A stretch of DNA of 64,000 nucleotides from Sipunculus nudus (taxonomy: Eukaryota; Annelida; Sipuncula; Golfingiida; Sipunculidae), in NCBI GenBank assembly GCA_026874595.1, contig CM049315.1, positions 64,663,389 to 64,727,388 of the forward strand. The letters run 5' to 3'. Each line of letters opens with the position of its first letter. Position 1 is the first letter of the stretch. The notes under the pieces are model-generated. The model was given only the letters and a program-made list of their open reading frames with translations, was not told the DNA's origin and did no database searches. Shown here piece after piece: positions 36,723 to 48,785 of the stretch. The position numbers were made by a program, and so were the translations under genes.

Positions 36723-38461
36723 TTTTTGTTGGTTTTTTTTCTAGCGACTTTGAACATCCTGCCTCTTGTAAACAAAGCCGCCATTGGATATCTAATCCTC
36801 TCCTAGTTACTTTGGCGTCTTTATGGACTGGTTTTACTGCAGATACAATTAAACTGCTTGTTCCATATGCTTATATAGCAAGGTCCTTACACTGCTGGCT
36901 ATGGTTTCCGTGCATATTAGATTGAATACCAGATTTCCCAGATCACAGTGTTACCTTAATTATCGCCTAGTGCCCTGTATTGATAAAGATCATGTCTCTT
37001 TCCTGAAGTATTCTCAGTATTTGTCAGGACAGTTTTTAACTCTGATTTGGGTTAATCATCATTACCTTGTTTTCAAACAGGTAGGTCTTGGGCTTCAATT
37101 TTTGTGTATATTCAAGTATTTATTCTCCAGAGTATTGCTTTCTTTTATTATTGCCCAACACCAAAAACACTGATGGTGTGGCGAGCATAAAATGATTATC
37201 TGCTTGAGGCAGAGTAATTGTAGTTCACTGGATTTAGAACATGCAATATAACGTATAGATAACCGTATATCTAATAAAAACATATTTTCTAGTAATAAGG
37301 ACATAAGGTACAAGGTTTCCACGATGTTTATAAAAGTTTTTCACAATATTGCAGAAAAACAAACCTGCTTGAATTTCATTACGTCCACTTTAACGTGTAC
37401 ATAATGTTTAAAGTATGTTTTTTAATAACACTACAATATCCATGGGTAAAAGGCATTTTGGAATTACACAATAATGATCTTCAGATATTAATACAATGTT
37501 AGATTGAAATGTTTTATGAAGAACCTGGGATAAACTTTCTTGTATTTCAACATGATGTGGACTTAACGTTGTCGATCTGTATGTTTCAAAATAATGTTAT
37601 GAACTGTAACTTCCCAGGAACTTTATGATTTCGCACTGTGTTAGCAGGTTGTTCCCTAAATCTGAAATTCACAGTTCAATTTTTTTTATTTTGAAACCTT
37701 CCAATATATTGTAATTATCATTAAAAAGAAAACGAAATAGAATCATATAAGGAGCTTATATTTCTGACATATTTAATTTCTACATTCACGTGTTTATAAT
37801 ATTCACATGTTCAGTGCATCATCTAATTCCAGTTCTAACACTCATGGTACACATATCAAATGTGTGCTGGTATACTGTATTAAAAGCTCATTTATCTTAG
37901 AAATTATTTATTTATTTTTTAATGCATGTGAAAAAAAAATTAACTGTCAACAGCACACATTGTTTTTTTATTATGAGCAGTAAAATATTTGTCTATTACA
38001 ATATACTGTTGTGAATATAAACAATATGGTACACTACATTAACATCAAACCTAAGCTCATTAAAAGGATTATACTATATATTAACTCTTGCAGTGTATTT
38101 AATCCTGCCCAAGTGCGTGACTCTGTCATGGTGAGCTACCATGCATGTGGTGACCGAATGATGTCATGCAAAACATACAGGGTTTCTTTGATCGTATTTA
38201 GTTGCAACATACCGCATTCAGTAAAATATTGAAGGCTTCATGTGATACGGATTAACAATTGCCATAACCATTACAAATATAACTATATATTGATTATTAT
38301 AGATTAGTTGCGCATATGGCAACTGGAATGTGCACACTTGACAGTTGTGCATCTCAAAGTGGCATAACTGACAGCAGCGCAAATGAAAGTGGCGCATGTG
38401 GCATGACACCCTTTTGTTACTGCCCTGTATATATATTGGCTTCCACATCTTTATTTTACAG
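36723..38461. other. Intron sequence upstream of the second STING exon in the window
   Basis: AT-rich, without the terminal motifs of the repeat families. It contains short open frames but no recognisable domain. It ends in a TTTATTTTACAG acceptor at 38450-38461. Confidence 0.6.
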
Positions 38462-38663
38462 AAGTACTACTGCCTTTGTGAATTTGCCACACCACTGCTG
38501 TCTATGTATGAGATGGAGCAAGGTCAGATAGCGGGTCTGAGCAAAGTACAAAAGACGCATCAGATGAAGCTGTTTGTCGAAAAATTGAATGAAATTCTAA
38601 ATCACCCAAACAACAAGGCCTGTCATAATACAACCCTCATCCTGGAGTATGAGCCTACCCTCA
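38462..38663 (+). CDS. STING1: STING homologue, internal exon: centre of the cyclic-dinucleotide-binding domain
   Basis: Bounded by a TTTTACAG acceptor and a CTCA|GTAAGT donor, 202 nt, entering in phase 0 (matching the exit of 3783-4015) and leaving one base over. It encodes KYYCLCEFATPLLSMYEMEQ, matching human VLEYATPLQTLFAM. The Glu (38480-38482), Thr (38489-38491) and Pro (38492-38494) equal human Glu260, Thr263 and Pro264, which line the ligand pocket and lid region. The remainder (KMHQ-like helix, LFVEKLNEILNHP, then TTLILEYEPTL) corresponds to the human segment from LEQAKLFCRTLEDIL to CRLIAYQEP. It is separated from the previous exon by 34,446 bp of transposon-filled intron. Open frame upstream of the acceptor is intron. 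Confidence 0.95.
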
Positions 38664-38842
38664 GTAAGTTATATATTATTCTCATGTGAACACTGCAGTA
38701 ATTATTATTATATGCCAGGAAAATAATGACAGGCCACAAGCAGTTTCAAGGGAGTTCCAGCAAAATTTCATTTTCACCTGTCTGCTTTATGGTTATGTTA
38801 TTATTATATTATTATATTATTAAATCACTTTTAGAAATTATT

Positions 38843-40310
38843 TGTATCCGCCAAAACAAAGTTTTGCGGATACTATGTTTTTGACTGGGTTCCGCCACTG
38901 CCGCCGCCGCGTTCGTTTCCGGAGAACTCCTCTGAGACTACTGGACGGATTTTTCCGAAACTTACACAAATTATCAGGTCACATGTGAACTGGTGCCTAA
39001 CCAAGTGGCCTTGACCTCTGACCTTTCCTCTCTGTCCAGCGTCCATTTGTACATCTGTTTCCACACATAAACCTACATATCTCGGGAACCGTTTGACCGA
39101 TCAGGAAAATTTTTTTTACACAAATGTAGGCCTTGGATAGCTGTATAACATACACAAAAAAAGGTGGCGCCACCTGCAGCCATTTTTGCACAGCGTCCAT
39201 CTGTTTGTTTGCCTTGGGTTAAAATCACTCATATCTCTGCAGTGGTTTGACGAATTCACCTAAAATTCGACATTCATATACATCCTAGATAGCTTTCTTG
39301 ATTTTATGACAGGTGGCGCCACCTACATTCACGTTAAAGCTGCAGACATCCAAGCTCATATCTCGGGAACCGTTTAACCAATCAGGAAAACAAAATTTAC
39401 ACAAATGTAGCCCTTGGATAGCTTTATAACATACACAAAAATGGTGGCGCTACCTGCAGCCATTTTTGCACAGTGTCCATCTGTTTGTCTGCCTTGGGTT
39501 AAAATCACTCATATCTCTGCAGTGGTTTGACCAAATTACCCGAAATTTGGCATGCCTATACATCCCGCATAGCTTTCTTGATTTTATGACAGGTGGCGCC
39601 ACCTATATTCAAGTTCACGCTGTAGACATCCATGCTTATATCTCTGGACTCATTTGACCAATCAGGAAAAAATTTTTACACAAATGTAGCCCTTGGATAG
39701 CTTTATAACATATACAAAAAAGGTGGCGCCACCTGCAGCCATCTTTGCACAGTGTCCATCTGTTTTTCTGCCTTGGGTTAAAATCACTCATATCTCTGCA
39801 GTGGTTTGACCAAATTACATGTAATTTGGCATGCGTATACATCCTGGATAGCTTTCTTGATTTTATGACAGGTGGCGCCAGCTTCATTCACGTTCACGCT
39901 GCAGACATTAATGCTTATATCTCCAGACTCGTTTGACCAATCAGGAAAAAAAAAAATACACAAATGTAGCCCTTGGATAGCTTTCTATTATACACAAAAA
40001 TAGTGGCGCCACCTGCAGCCATTTTTGCACAGCATCCATCTGTTTGTCTGCGGTGGGATAAAATCACTCATATCTCTGCAGTGGTTTGACTTTTCCACCT
40101 GAAATTTTGCATGTGTGTACATCTTGGATAGTTTCTCGTTCAAAAAACAGGTGGCGCCACCTACAATCATGTTTATGTGGCAGAGATCCATTCTAATATG
40201 TAACACATGTAACTCTATTTCCCCGCGCACTCAAACCATGCCTAACTTCACTCGTCCTACTCTGATTTTGGCAGATACACGTAGTCGCTTGTCGACTACC
40301 CATATTCTAG
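38843..40310 (+). mobile_element. Family A element, complete, with dimeric 280-bp core
   Basis: Starts GTATCCGCCAAAAC with local partner GTTTTGCGGATAC. It ends with the arm TTTTGGCAGATAC, the perfect hairpin GTAGTCGCTTGTCGACTAC and CTAG 11 nt later, next to T. The palindrome recurs at 39163, 39312, 39443, 39592, 39722, 39871, 40002 and 40150. Spacings alternate about 149 and 130 bp, so the true repeat is a dimer of about 280 bp with two distinct half-units. Confidence 0.9.
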
Positions 40311-40311
40311 T

Positions 40312-40605
40312 TTAGAAAATATTTAAAAATTACATTTTTAATAAGATTTTCCATAAGGGATCCTTTCCAGAAGAGTTGAGTAAAGCAATAACATTTCCTT
40401 TACACAAAAAGGGTTCTCAGAATTATTCTGGTGATTCTAGAGGGACATCCTTACTAAATGTTACTGGTAAAATATTTACTAAAGTTTTGAACAATAGACT
40501 TTCTCAATTTGTGGAGGAAATGAATATTTTATTGAGTCACAAGCTGGTTACAGGAAAGTACCATATTTATTCTGTCATATCGACCTCTAAAATATAATTA
40601 AAAGT
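40312..40605 (+). pseudogene. Second non-LTR reverse transcriptase fragment
   Basis: Translation from about 40340 gives IFHKGSFPEELSKAITFPLH, KKGSQNYSGDSRGTSLLN and VTGKIFTKVLNNRL, the N-terminal palm of a non-LTR reverse transcriptase. A frameshift near 40535 moves the conserved ESQAGYRK segment (about 40533-40558) to another frame. Endonuclease, YADD and tail are missing. The HKKG...SLLN style differs from the LINE at 24196, suggesting another clade (CR1/jockey-like group, unassigned). Confidence 0.8.
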
Positions 40606-41291
40606 TTCTGAAGGTCCAAATGAAGAAGGATATTTCAAAATTATTGCTCTACAATTTAAGAGGTGGTTGTAATAATGGAATCACTTTGTTCCGGAGATCG
40701 TCGGTGGGCACCAATCAGTGGTAGTGTGCTTACAGAAGAGTGGGTTAGCATGACACTCTAGCGATACTTTACTGTAACAACTATAAACTGAAAGACCATT
40801 TTTGTTTTCAGCGAACCTGTGAGCTTATGCGATGGTGCTAGTCGTCCGTCGTGCATCAATGCGTCGTACGGCGTCTGTACATTAATCTATACTATCTCAA
40901 AAGCGGCAGGAGCTAGCATCACCAAACTTTATGCTAAAAATCAGTCATCTAAAAAACTCTATAGGATTTTGTTTATTTTTTTGGCTTTCTGCATTTACTT
41001 AGATTTTATAGTGAGAAAGCTTTAAAACCTTTAAAAATCTTCCTCTGTCCAATATTTCATATGAATAATCCAAGAAACATTCTCTCTCAAGTTTGCACGA
41101 ATGGTTCCAGTTCGGTGATTTTTGGCTGAGTTACAGGAGGTTGAAATTAGTCATCTGTCCAAAAAAGTATATTAAAATTTCAGTCTCAGAAACGGCTGGA
41201 GCTATCATCACCAAATTTTATGCCAATGTTGGTCACATGAGTCATATCTGAAATTGAGGTATTGGTGGTGCCACCTGTATCGGCCTTTTTT

Positions 41292-42963
41292 AGGGCCCCG
41301 CATGAAAAGCGGGTGCCCTACAGTAATGGACTTGTCTGTCTGTCTGTCTGTCCGTCTGTCCATCTGTCTGTCCGTCCATCCGTCTGTCCGTCCGTCCACA
41401 AATTCTTTTCCAGATGATAACTCCAGTTAGGATTGACGGATTGAGTTCAAACCTGAAATATGTATTAACCATCAATTATGGAAGATCCCTATCGATTTTA
41501 GGGTCTGGAGGTAAAAGGTCAAAAAAAGTTATTCACAGTTTGGTGTTAAATTTTAGGTCCCTCTTTCAGCCGGGCAGAAATCATAATTGTAACCATAATT
41601 GTTTGTTCCAACTTAACAGTAGGACAGGTCCTCAGGTCAACAGCAACGAGGCATGACATATGGTCATAGTCAGCCATTTTTCTGTAAGTTATGCGGTAAA
41701 AACCATTACTGAACACCTAGTAAGGTTGCACTCTCTTAGCAAATATGCATGCAAAAGGACACACATTGTTAATACAATAACTTGTAAAAAGTATTTCATA
41801 TAAGATCCCCAGACTCACGGCAGTGATGGACCTTTTGATGAACTACATCATGTTTGAAGATGGGTGACCTTGATGGATTTTCAAGGTCACAGAGGTGATA
41901 ATGCTAAAATGATGTTAACCAAATAGCTCGCAAACAATTTGACTAACACTCACTGAACTCAATTGCACCAGTAATGTTTGTTATGAAGGGCTAGGTCAAG
42001 TTCGAAAATGGATGACCTTGACAGAGGCGATAATTCTCAAATGATGTTAATGCAAAAACCTGCAAAGAATTTGATGAACAGTCAAATTCGTTTCTGCATA
42101 ATAACTCCCCTAACATATGATGGATAGGATTCAAACATAAGATGTATCACCCGTGGCCTAAGGGAGAAGCTTATTGATATTTGGGTCAGAAGGGAAAAAA
42201 AAGTAATACATGGTTTGGCGTTCAGTTGCTGGTGTCTCCTTTAGCAGGCAAGAAAGGGATGAATCTTTTTTGAGTCACTCATGTAAAGCGGCATTACATT
42301 TTCACAGCATATTTTGTACAGACAATTTGAAGATTCCCCAGAAAAGGATACACTGGCCCAACGCACAACAGTGGCTCTCATTTAGACTATGTTTGGACAG
42401 ATCTATCTCCACTTCCAACATCTCAAGGAATTTGGACCTATTATAGTGACCATCAACAAATTTACATTGATATTGATATGTAGCAATTCTACACATCACA
42501 GCGCATCTGTAGACCCAAGCCCAAGAACAGCTGAATCTCAGTTCAAGAGAATGACCATTTTATCACTACTAACCAACAGGTGACTCTCTCTAATACTACA
42601 AGGTTCATGTACAGACTCAAGCCTCACATAACATAAGGCCAATTCAACATACAAATACTGGAAAAATATTTGACACAGCCAAGCCAAGACTTCAACCGAG
42701 AATAATTGGCACAGGTAATACAGAAATACAGAAACTAAAAATGCATGCAGTTCTTTTATTTCATTATTTTGATAGCTTTGAACATTTTCACTTTACCATA
42801 TCTTTTCTTCCAGTTTATACATGTCATCTGTTCTTTACAGGTTCTTTAATTTTCAAATATCACTCTTTCAGCCCATGCTACCAAAGTACACCAATTTCAC
42901 AGTACTTCAGTTTATAATGACTGCATCTTTTGCGGGGCCCTTACTGACCTATCAGTTTTCTAG
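41292..42963 (+). mobile_element. Family D Helentron-like element, complete
   Basis: 5' arm AGGGCCCCGCA (41292-41302) with a local partner GCGGGTGCCCT, followed by a TCTG/TCCG microsatellite. 3' inverted arm TGCGGGGCCCT (42931-42941), then an ACTGA/TCAGT hairpin and CTAG at 42960-42963 next to T. The flanks 'cggcctttttt' and 'ttgtacggggtcatcag' rejoin to the intact family C site seen at 31287 and 44842, with no target duplication. The core contains units with AAGGTCACAG and ATGATGTTAA. No coding is seen. Confidence 0.85.
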
Positions 42964-44370
42964 TTGTACGGGGTCATCAGTACCTGTATCACACTGAGGG
43001 CTACGAAATCTTCTTCTGTGAAACCAGATGGCAAAACTGTTTTAATATAGCACAGAAATAATCCTAAGGTAGTGCTTTCTTAAGTTTGTTCAAATGGTCT
43101 CTGTTCAGTGACTTTTGGCTGAGTTATGGGAAACTGAATTTAGTCATGTGCCATAACAGCCATTTTTAGCTCAGCGGCTACAAAGATCTTCTTCTAAAAA
43201 ACCACTGGGCCAAATTCTTAAATCTCACACATTAATTATCCTTAGATGTTGATAATTCAAGTTTGTTCAAATGGTTTTGGTTTAGTGCTTTTTGGCTGAG
43301 TTATGGGAAGCTGAACTTAGCCAGTATGCTGTATCTTCCTATATGATTTATAAACCTGCAAAACATTTTTTGATTGACGCCACTGAAGCCAATTTGTTTA
43401 ATTTTTCAGGAATAATCCCCATATTAATTCTTATTATAATTGTCTTTAATGGTTCCACATGAATGATTTTTTGCTGAATTATGGAGATTGAATTGAGTCA
43501 TTTTACCATATATGTTAGCTGTTTAATTCTGTTACATCTAGCCTGGCACCAGTTTATCAGCATCTGTTACATCATGCCACTAGACATTTAGATTTCAGGT
43601 TATCTGTGGTTAATTTTGACAAGAATGTTTTTTAAAGCTTTTAAAAAAAATAGGTTCATGATTTAAATTATTCATCATACTAGGCAATGTTACAATCATG
43701 GATATTCAGCTCTATGTGGCTATATAAAGACAGCTGTACATGGAATATAAAGGATTGGTATACATACCCAGCTTAATTCAAGAATTTGCCATCAAAGAGA
43801 TGTATATGTATTATAATTTTGCATGCCACCTGTATTTTTCGATTTTTTTTACGAATTGTTTTCTCTATTTTTGAGACCTTTAAAAATGTGAACATCTGTT
43901 AACAGGCCACAAATGGTAAAGACTGGACCTAGAATCTTCATTCTTGACACAATGAGATACCTATGGAAAGTCTCCATGGATACCAGAAATTAGGTCTTTG
44001 TTACCCATATCCTTCAATCTATGGGGCCCCAAAGTACCCCCCAGAAGAATAAAAAATTTCATACAAAAACTTCAATATCTAATTAACTACATCAATGATG
44101 GTCATGATTTTTTGCATACATATTGATCATGAGATGTTTCAATAGTTTCTGCAGACTGGTGGTGCCACCTGTATTTTTCGATTTTTTTTTACGAATTGTT
44201 TTCTCTATTTTTCGAGACCTTCTGAGACCCCCAGAATAATGGAAAATTTGATAAAAAAAAAATTGCAACATCTCAATTTCTCCAACACTGATGGTCATGA
44301 TTTTGGCATACATATTGATGAAGAGGTGTTCCATCAGTTCCTGCAGATTGGTGGTGCCACCTGTATTTTT

Positions 44371-47300
44371 AGCGAACCTGTGAGCTTATGCGATGGTGTG
44401 GCGTTGTCTGTCATCTGTACGTTAACCCATACTAACTTGAAAACGGCAAGAGTTAGCATCACAAAATTTAATGCAAAAAATTAGTCATCTGAAAAACTCT
44501 ATCAGATTTTGCTTATTTTTTGGCTAACTGCATTTTCTTAGATTTTACAGGGAAAAAGCTAAAAACGCTTTAAAAATCTTCTTCTCTGAAACTGTTTAGC
44601 CATATTGTCCAATATTCCACAGAAATGATCCCTGGAACAATCTCTCTCAAGTTTGTTCAAATGGTTTAAGTTTAGTGATTTTTGGCTGAGTTACAGCTAG
44701 TTGAACTTAGTCATCTGTCCAAAAAAGCATACTAAAATTACAATCTTAGAAACGGCTGGAGCTATAACCACCAAATTTTATGCCAATGTTGGTCACATGA
44801 GTCATATCTTAAATTGAGGTATTGGTGGCCCCACCTGCATCAGCCTTTTTTGTACGGGGGTCATCAGTGCCTGTATCATACTGACAGCTACAAATAACTT
44901 CTTCTCCGAAACGATATGGCCAAATTGTTTAATATCGAACAGAAATGATCCTAGGGTAGTGCTTTTTGAAGTTTGTTCAAATGGTCTCAGTTCAGTGACT
45001 TTTGGCTAAGTTATGGGAAGATGAATTTAGTCATATACCGTAAAATCTGTGAAATTTTCGTACCTCGATGAATTTCGTACACGGTCTTTCTTCAGTAACC
45101 ATAATTATTAAAATGACATGTTAAATTTCGAACTGCCGATGGTCTGTTACGCCATATTTGACTTTAGCAGGACTGCCATGAATGTAAGACTGACGTAACC
45201 TCACCCTGTTATCTGGTTTTGAACAAGCCTACTGGTCTGATCGATGTGAATGCCATGCTACTGATAATTAATATGAATTATATCTACATCATATAGAATG
45301 TAATTGGACTGAAAACTAAGATTTTTGTTTCAGCGACAATAGAAAAAACTTAAAATATCTCTAATGTGAGTCGCTTATTTGTCCGGAATGCGAGCAACAC
45401 GCCGTGAATAACTGACGTCTGACAGACGTCCATGAAGTTTGACGGAGGTTGAAAATTGGATAATCAGGATTAACTCCGTAAATAATGTCAAGACCACTAG
45501 CTTTTCGTGCACCGTAAAGGGGGATTTCCGTGTGTAAGCCAGGTTCAATTTGGTCTTTCAAGCAAGCTCAGTGCTCCGGTGTGTGTAATGCCAATGTACA
45601 TCAGTTTGAAAATTAATGCTAATTTCCATTAAAAGATTAAAAATGAACATCTTGAATGTCACACCAGAACGACTCAGTTTCGAGTATCCGGGTACCGTAT
45701 CACCCAACAATCAAGTCACACAAGATCAAACGGTACATCAAAGCGCTGGCAGACGTTCATGAAGTTTAACGGAGGTTGGATATTTGATATTCGAAAATCA
45801 GGACCGATTAACTCTTAAAGTGATCTCAAGACCTCTAGCTTTTTGTGCACCATCAGTGGGAATTTCCATGCGTAAGCCACCTGAAAAACGATCTCTCCGG
45901 GCAAAGCCCTGGATATCACGCAAGCATGTACGGATGTCGAGCTTCATGACAGGATTAAATCCTTCTGATATACTTTCCAGATTCCTTTTCCAAAGTGATT
46001 TAATATAAAATAAACAACACAAGTACAGATAAAAATGTTTTTATTCATGAAACTTCATGGTTCACACGGATGAATGCAAAATCGGCGAGTGAATAGTTGA
46101 GGCTCCTATTATCGCCCACTGCCGACAAGGCATCTTAACCTGTCAAGACCATAATTTTAAAACTGCTGAAATGGACTGTAAAATTTCGGACTTTTACAAA
46201 TTTAATTATTTTTTTCTGTACGAAATTTCACAGATTTTACGGTACCATAACAGCCCATTTTAGCTAAGTGGCTTCAAAAATCTTCTTCTCAAAAACCACT
46301 GGGCCAAAGTCTTAAATCTCACACATTAATTATCCTTAGATGTTGATAATTCAAGTTTGTTCAAATGGTTTTGGTTCAGTGATTTTTGGCTGAGTTATGG
46401 GTAGCTAAACTTAGCCATTTTGCTGTATTTTCCCATATGAGTTATAAACCTGCAAAACATTTTTAGACTGACGCCACTGAGGCCAATTTGTTTAATATTT
46501 TACAAGAATAGTTCCCTGAATAATTCTTATAACCATTATCTTTTATGGTTCCAAAGAATGAATTATGGCTGAATTATAAAGATTGAATTAAGTCATTTTA
46601 CCATATATGGTAGCTGTGTAAAGCAGATTCATCTAGCCTAGCACCAGTTTATCAGCATCCCTTACATCATGCCTCTAGACCTTCAGATTTCAAGTTATCT
46701 ATGGTTAATATTGACAAGAATGTTTTTTAAAAGCTTTTAAAAAATGTAGATTTATGATTTTAGATATTCTTCATACCAGGCAATGTTAACAATCACAGGT
46801 ATACAGCTCTCTGTGGGTATATAAAGACGGCTATACATAGATTATAAATAATTGGTATCCATACTCAACTTAATTCAAGATTTTGCCATCAGTGAGATGT
46901 ACCTGTATTATAATTTTGCATTCAATATGCATCTGTAGAAATTTTAGTGAGCCTGTGAGCTAATTTGATGTTGTGGCTGCGTCCATAGTCCATCTTCTGT
47001 AAGTTAACCCATACTATTCGAAAACAACTGGAGCTAGCATCATGAAATGTAATGTAAAAAATTAGCCATCTGAAAAACTCTGCATTTTCTTAGATTTTAA
47101 TGAAAAAAAAATTTAAAAACCTTTAAAAATCTTCTCCAACGAAACGGTCAAGCCAAATTGTTCAGTATTTCACAGAAATAATCTTTTATATCATATCTTA
47201 CAAGTTTGTTCGGATGGTTCAAGTGTGATATAAAAGATTAAAAAGTATTTTAGCCGAAGTCTTTCAGTATGTGTAAACAGATTTACCAACAGGCCAAGAT

Positions 47301-48354
47301 TGTGTCTGTAATTTTAAATAGGTTGAGAAACTGCCAACTGTTTCAGATTTGGCAACAGGTCAAGAGTTCATTCAGTGCAGCCAGATATAGGTCAAGAGTT
47401 CAATCAGTGCCCCAAGCACAAGGCATGTGATCACCTCATGGGTGACATGTGAACACCTCATGGGCACCATGTGATAACCTTATAGGTAGCATGTGATCAA
47501 CTCATGAGTATCATGTGATCACCTCATGTGTGTCATGCCCCTCAGGGCTGCATGTGGAGCCAATCTGAGAGCTTATGCAATGGTGTGGCTACTATTTCAG
47601 ATTAGGCAACAGGTCAAGAGTTCACTCAGTGCAGCCAGGTATAGGTCAGGAGTTCACTCTGTGCAGTAGCTGCATTCTATTTATAGCAGTGGTAGACTGC
47701 CCACTGCATCAGATTTGGCACCAAAGTTCAGCCTGGATCTATTTTTAACTTTGGCAGACTGCCAACTGTGCCAGATCATGCAACAGGTCAAGAGTTCACT
47801 CAGTGCAGCCAGGTACAGGTCAAAAGTTTGCTCAGTCTAGCCAGGTGCAGGTCATGAGTTCACTCAGTGCAGTAGCCTGAGCAAGCAATTTGACACAGTT
47901 CACTCGGGGCAACTGCCTTTCTCACCTAAGCCTGGTCAGCCCCATGCATCAGACTCAAGGTAAGTTTGATGTGTTGGCCTAATATAATGACCTGTCTATG
48001 TGTCTTTGATGGCTTTCTCGCTCACAAGACAGGTGTCGCCACCTACAATGACTTTTGCACAGTTTGTGTCCCTGTGTTTTCTCAGGAGGGGTTTGATATA
48101 TCAGTCTGAAATTGGGCATATGTATGTATCTCTGATAGCTTTGTTGTATACAAGACTGGTGGTGCCAGCTACAATCATTTTTGTGTTGTGTGCACCCATG
48201 CAAGAATTTCAGCAGTGATCTTTGTGTAATTGTTTCATATTCAAAATAGTTAGTACTTGCATTGTTCATATACATGAAAAGTAATGGTCCAGGATTGAAG
48301 CATTATACCTGATGTATTTCCCAATGCACAGGTTCGCATTAGGCCTGTAGGCCT
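44371..48354 (+). mobile_element. Family C element inserted cleanly in a family B monomer
   Basis: Starts AGCGAACCTGTGAGCTTATG and ends CACAGGTTCGCATTAGGCCT with GTAGGCCTTG. The flanks 'ccacctgtattttt' and 'tttcaaatttttac' rejoin to the continuous sequence at 15509-15540. No target duplication. It contains the TA element at 45038 and a degenerate second 5' arm at about 46949, suggesting an internal duplication. Confidence 0.85.
45038..46242. mobile_element. Non-autonomous TA-flanked element, termini CCGTAAAATCTGTGAAATTT
   Basis: Inverted repeats of about 25 bp (45038-45063 and 46218-46242, one-base length difference), flanked by TA at 45036-45037 and 46243-46244. The empty site is preserved in family C near 31471 and 43145 ('tagtcatatgccata'). 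The interior has two diverged direct copies of roughly 330 bp ('catgaagtttgacggaggttg' at about 45431 and a related stretch at 45758). No transposase is seen. Confidence 0.88.
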
Positions 48355-48785
48355 TGTTTCAAATTTTTACAATTTTTTTTTCTCTATTTTCGAGACCTTT
48401 AAGGATGGAGTTATCTGTCAACAGGGTACAAATCGTAACAACTTGACCTAGAATCTTCATTCTTGACACACAGGGAGACCTATGAAAAATCTCCATGGCA
48501 ACCTGAAATAAGTTCTCTGTTACCCATATCCTTTGAGCTACGGCACTCCAAAGTACAGCTCAGAATAATTGAAAATTTGACACAAAAGTATCTGAACAAC
48601 TAATGCAGAGATCACCATAATTATTTGCATGGATATTGATCATGGAGTGTTTCATCAGTTTCTGCAGACTGGTGGCACCACCTGTTTTTGTTCGGGTTTT
48701 TTTTTACCATTTTTTTCTCTATTTTTGAGACCTTTACAAAAGCTGAAGTATCTGAACAACTAATGCAGAGATCACCATGATTTTT

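Noticed and set aside
36719-37322. Cluster of overlapping open frames upstream of the second exon
   Set aside because: They are hydrophobic but lack splice sites in phase and any recognisable domain; treated as intron.
39100-40310. Regularly spaced palindromes resembling a CRISPR array
   Set aside because: Spacings of 130-149 bp, spacers that are themselves repeated, eukaryotic exons nearby and Helentron-like ends show a transposon core, not a CRISPR array.
45361-46022. Two similar minus-strand open frames inside the TA-flanked element, considered as transposase
   Set aside because: They are short, come from an internal direct repeat, and show no DDE or DNA-binding motif.
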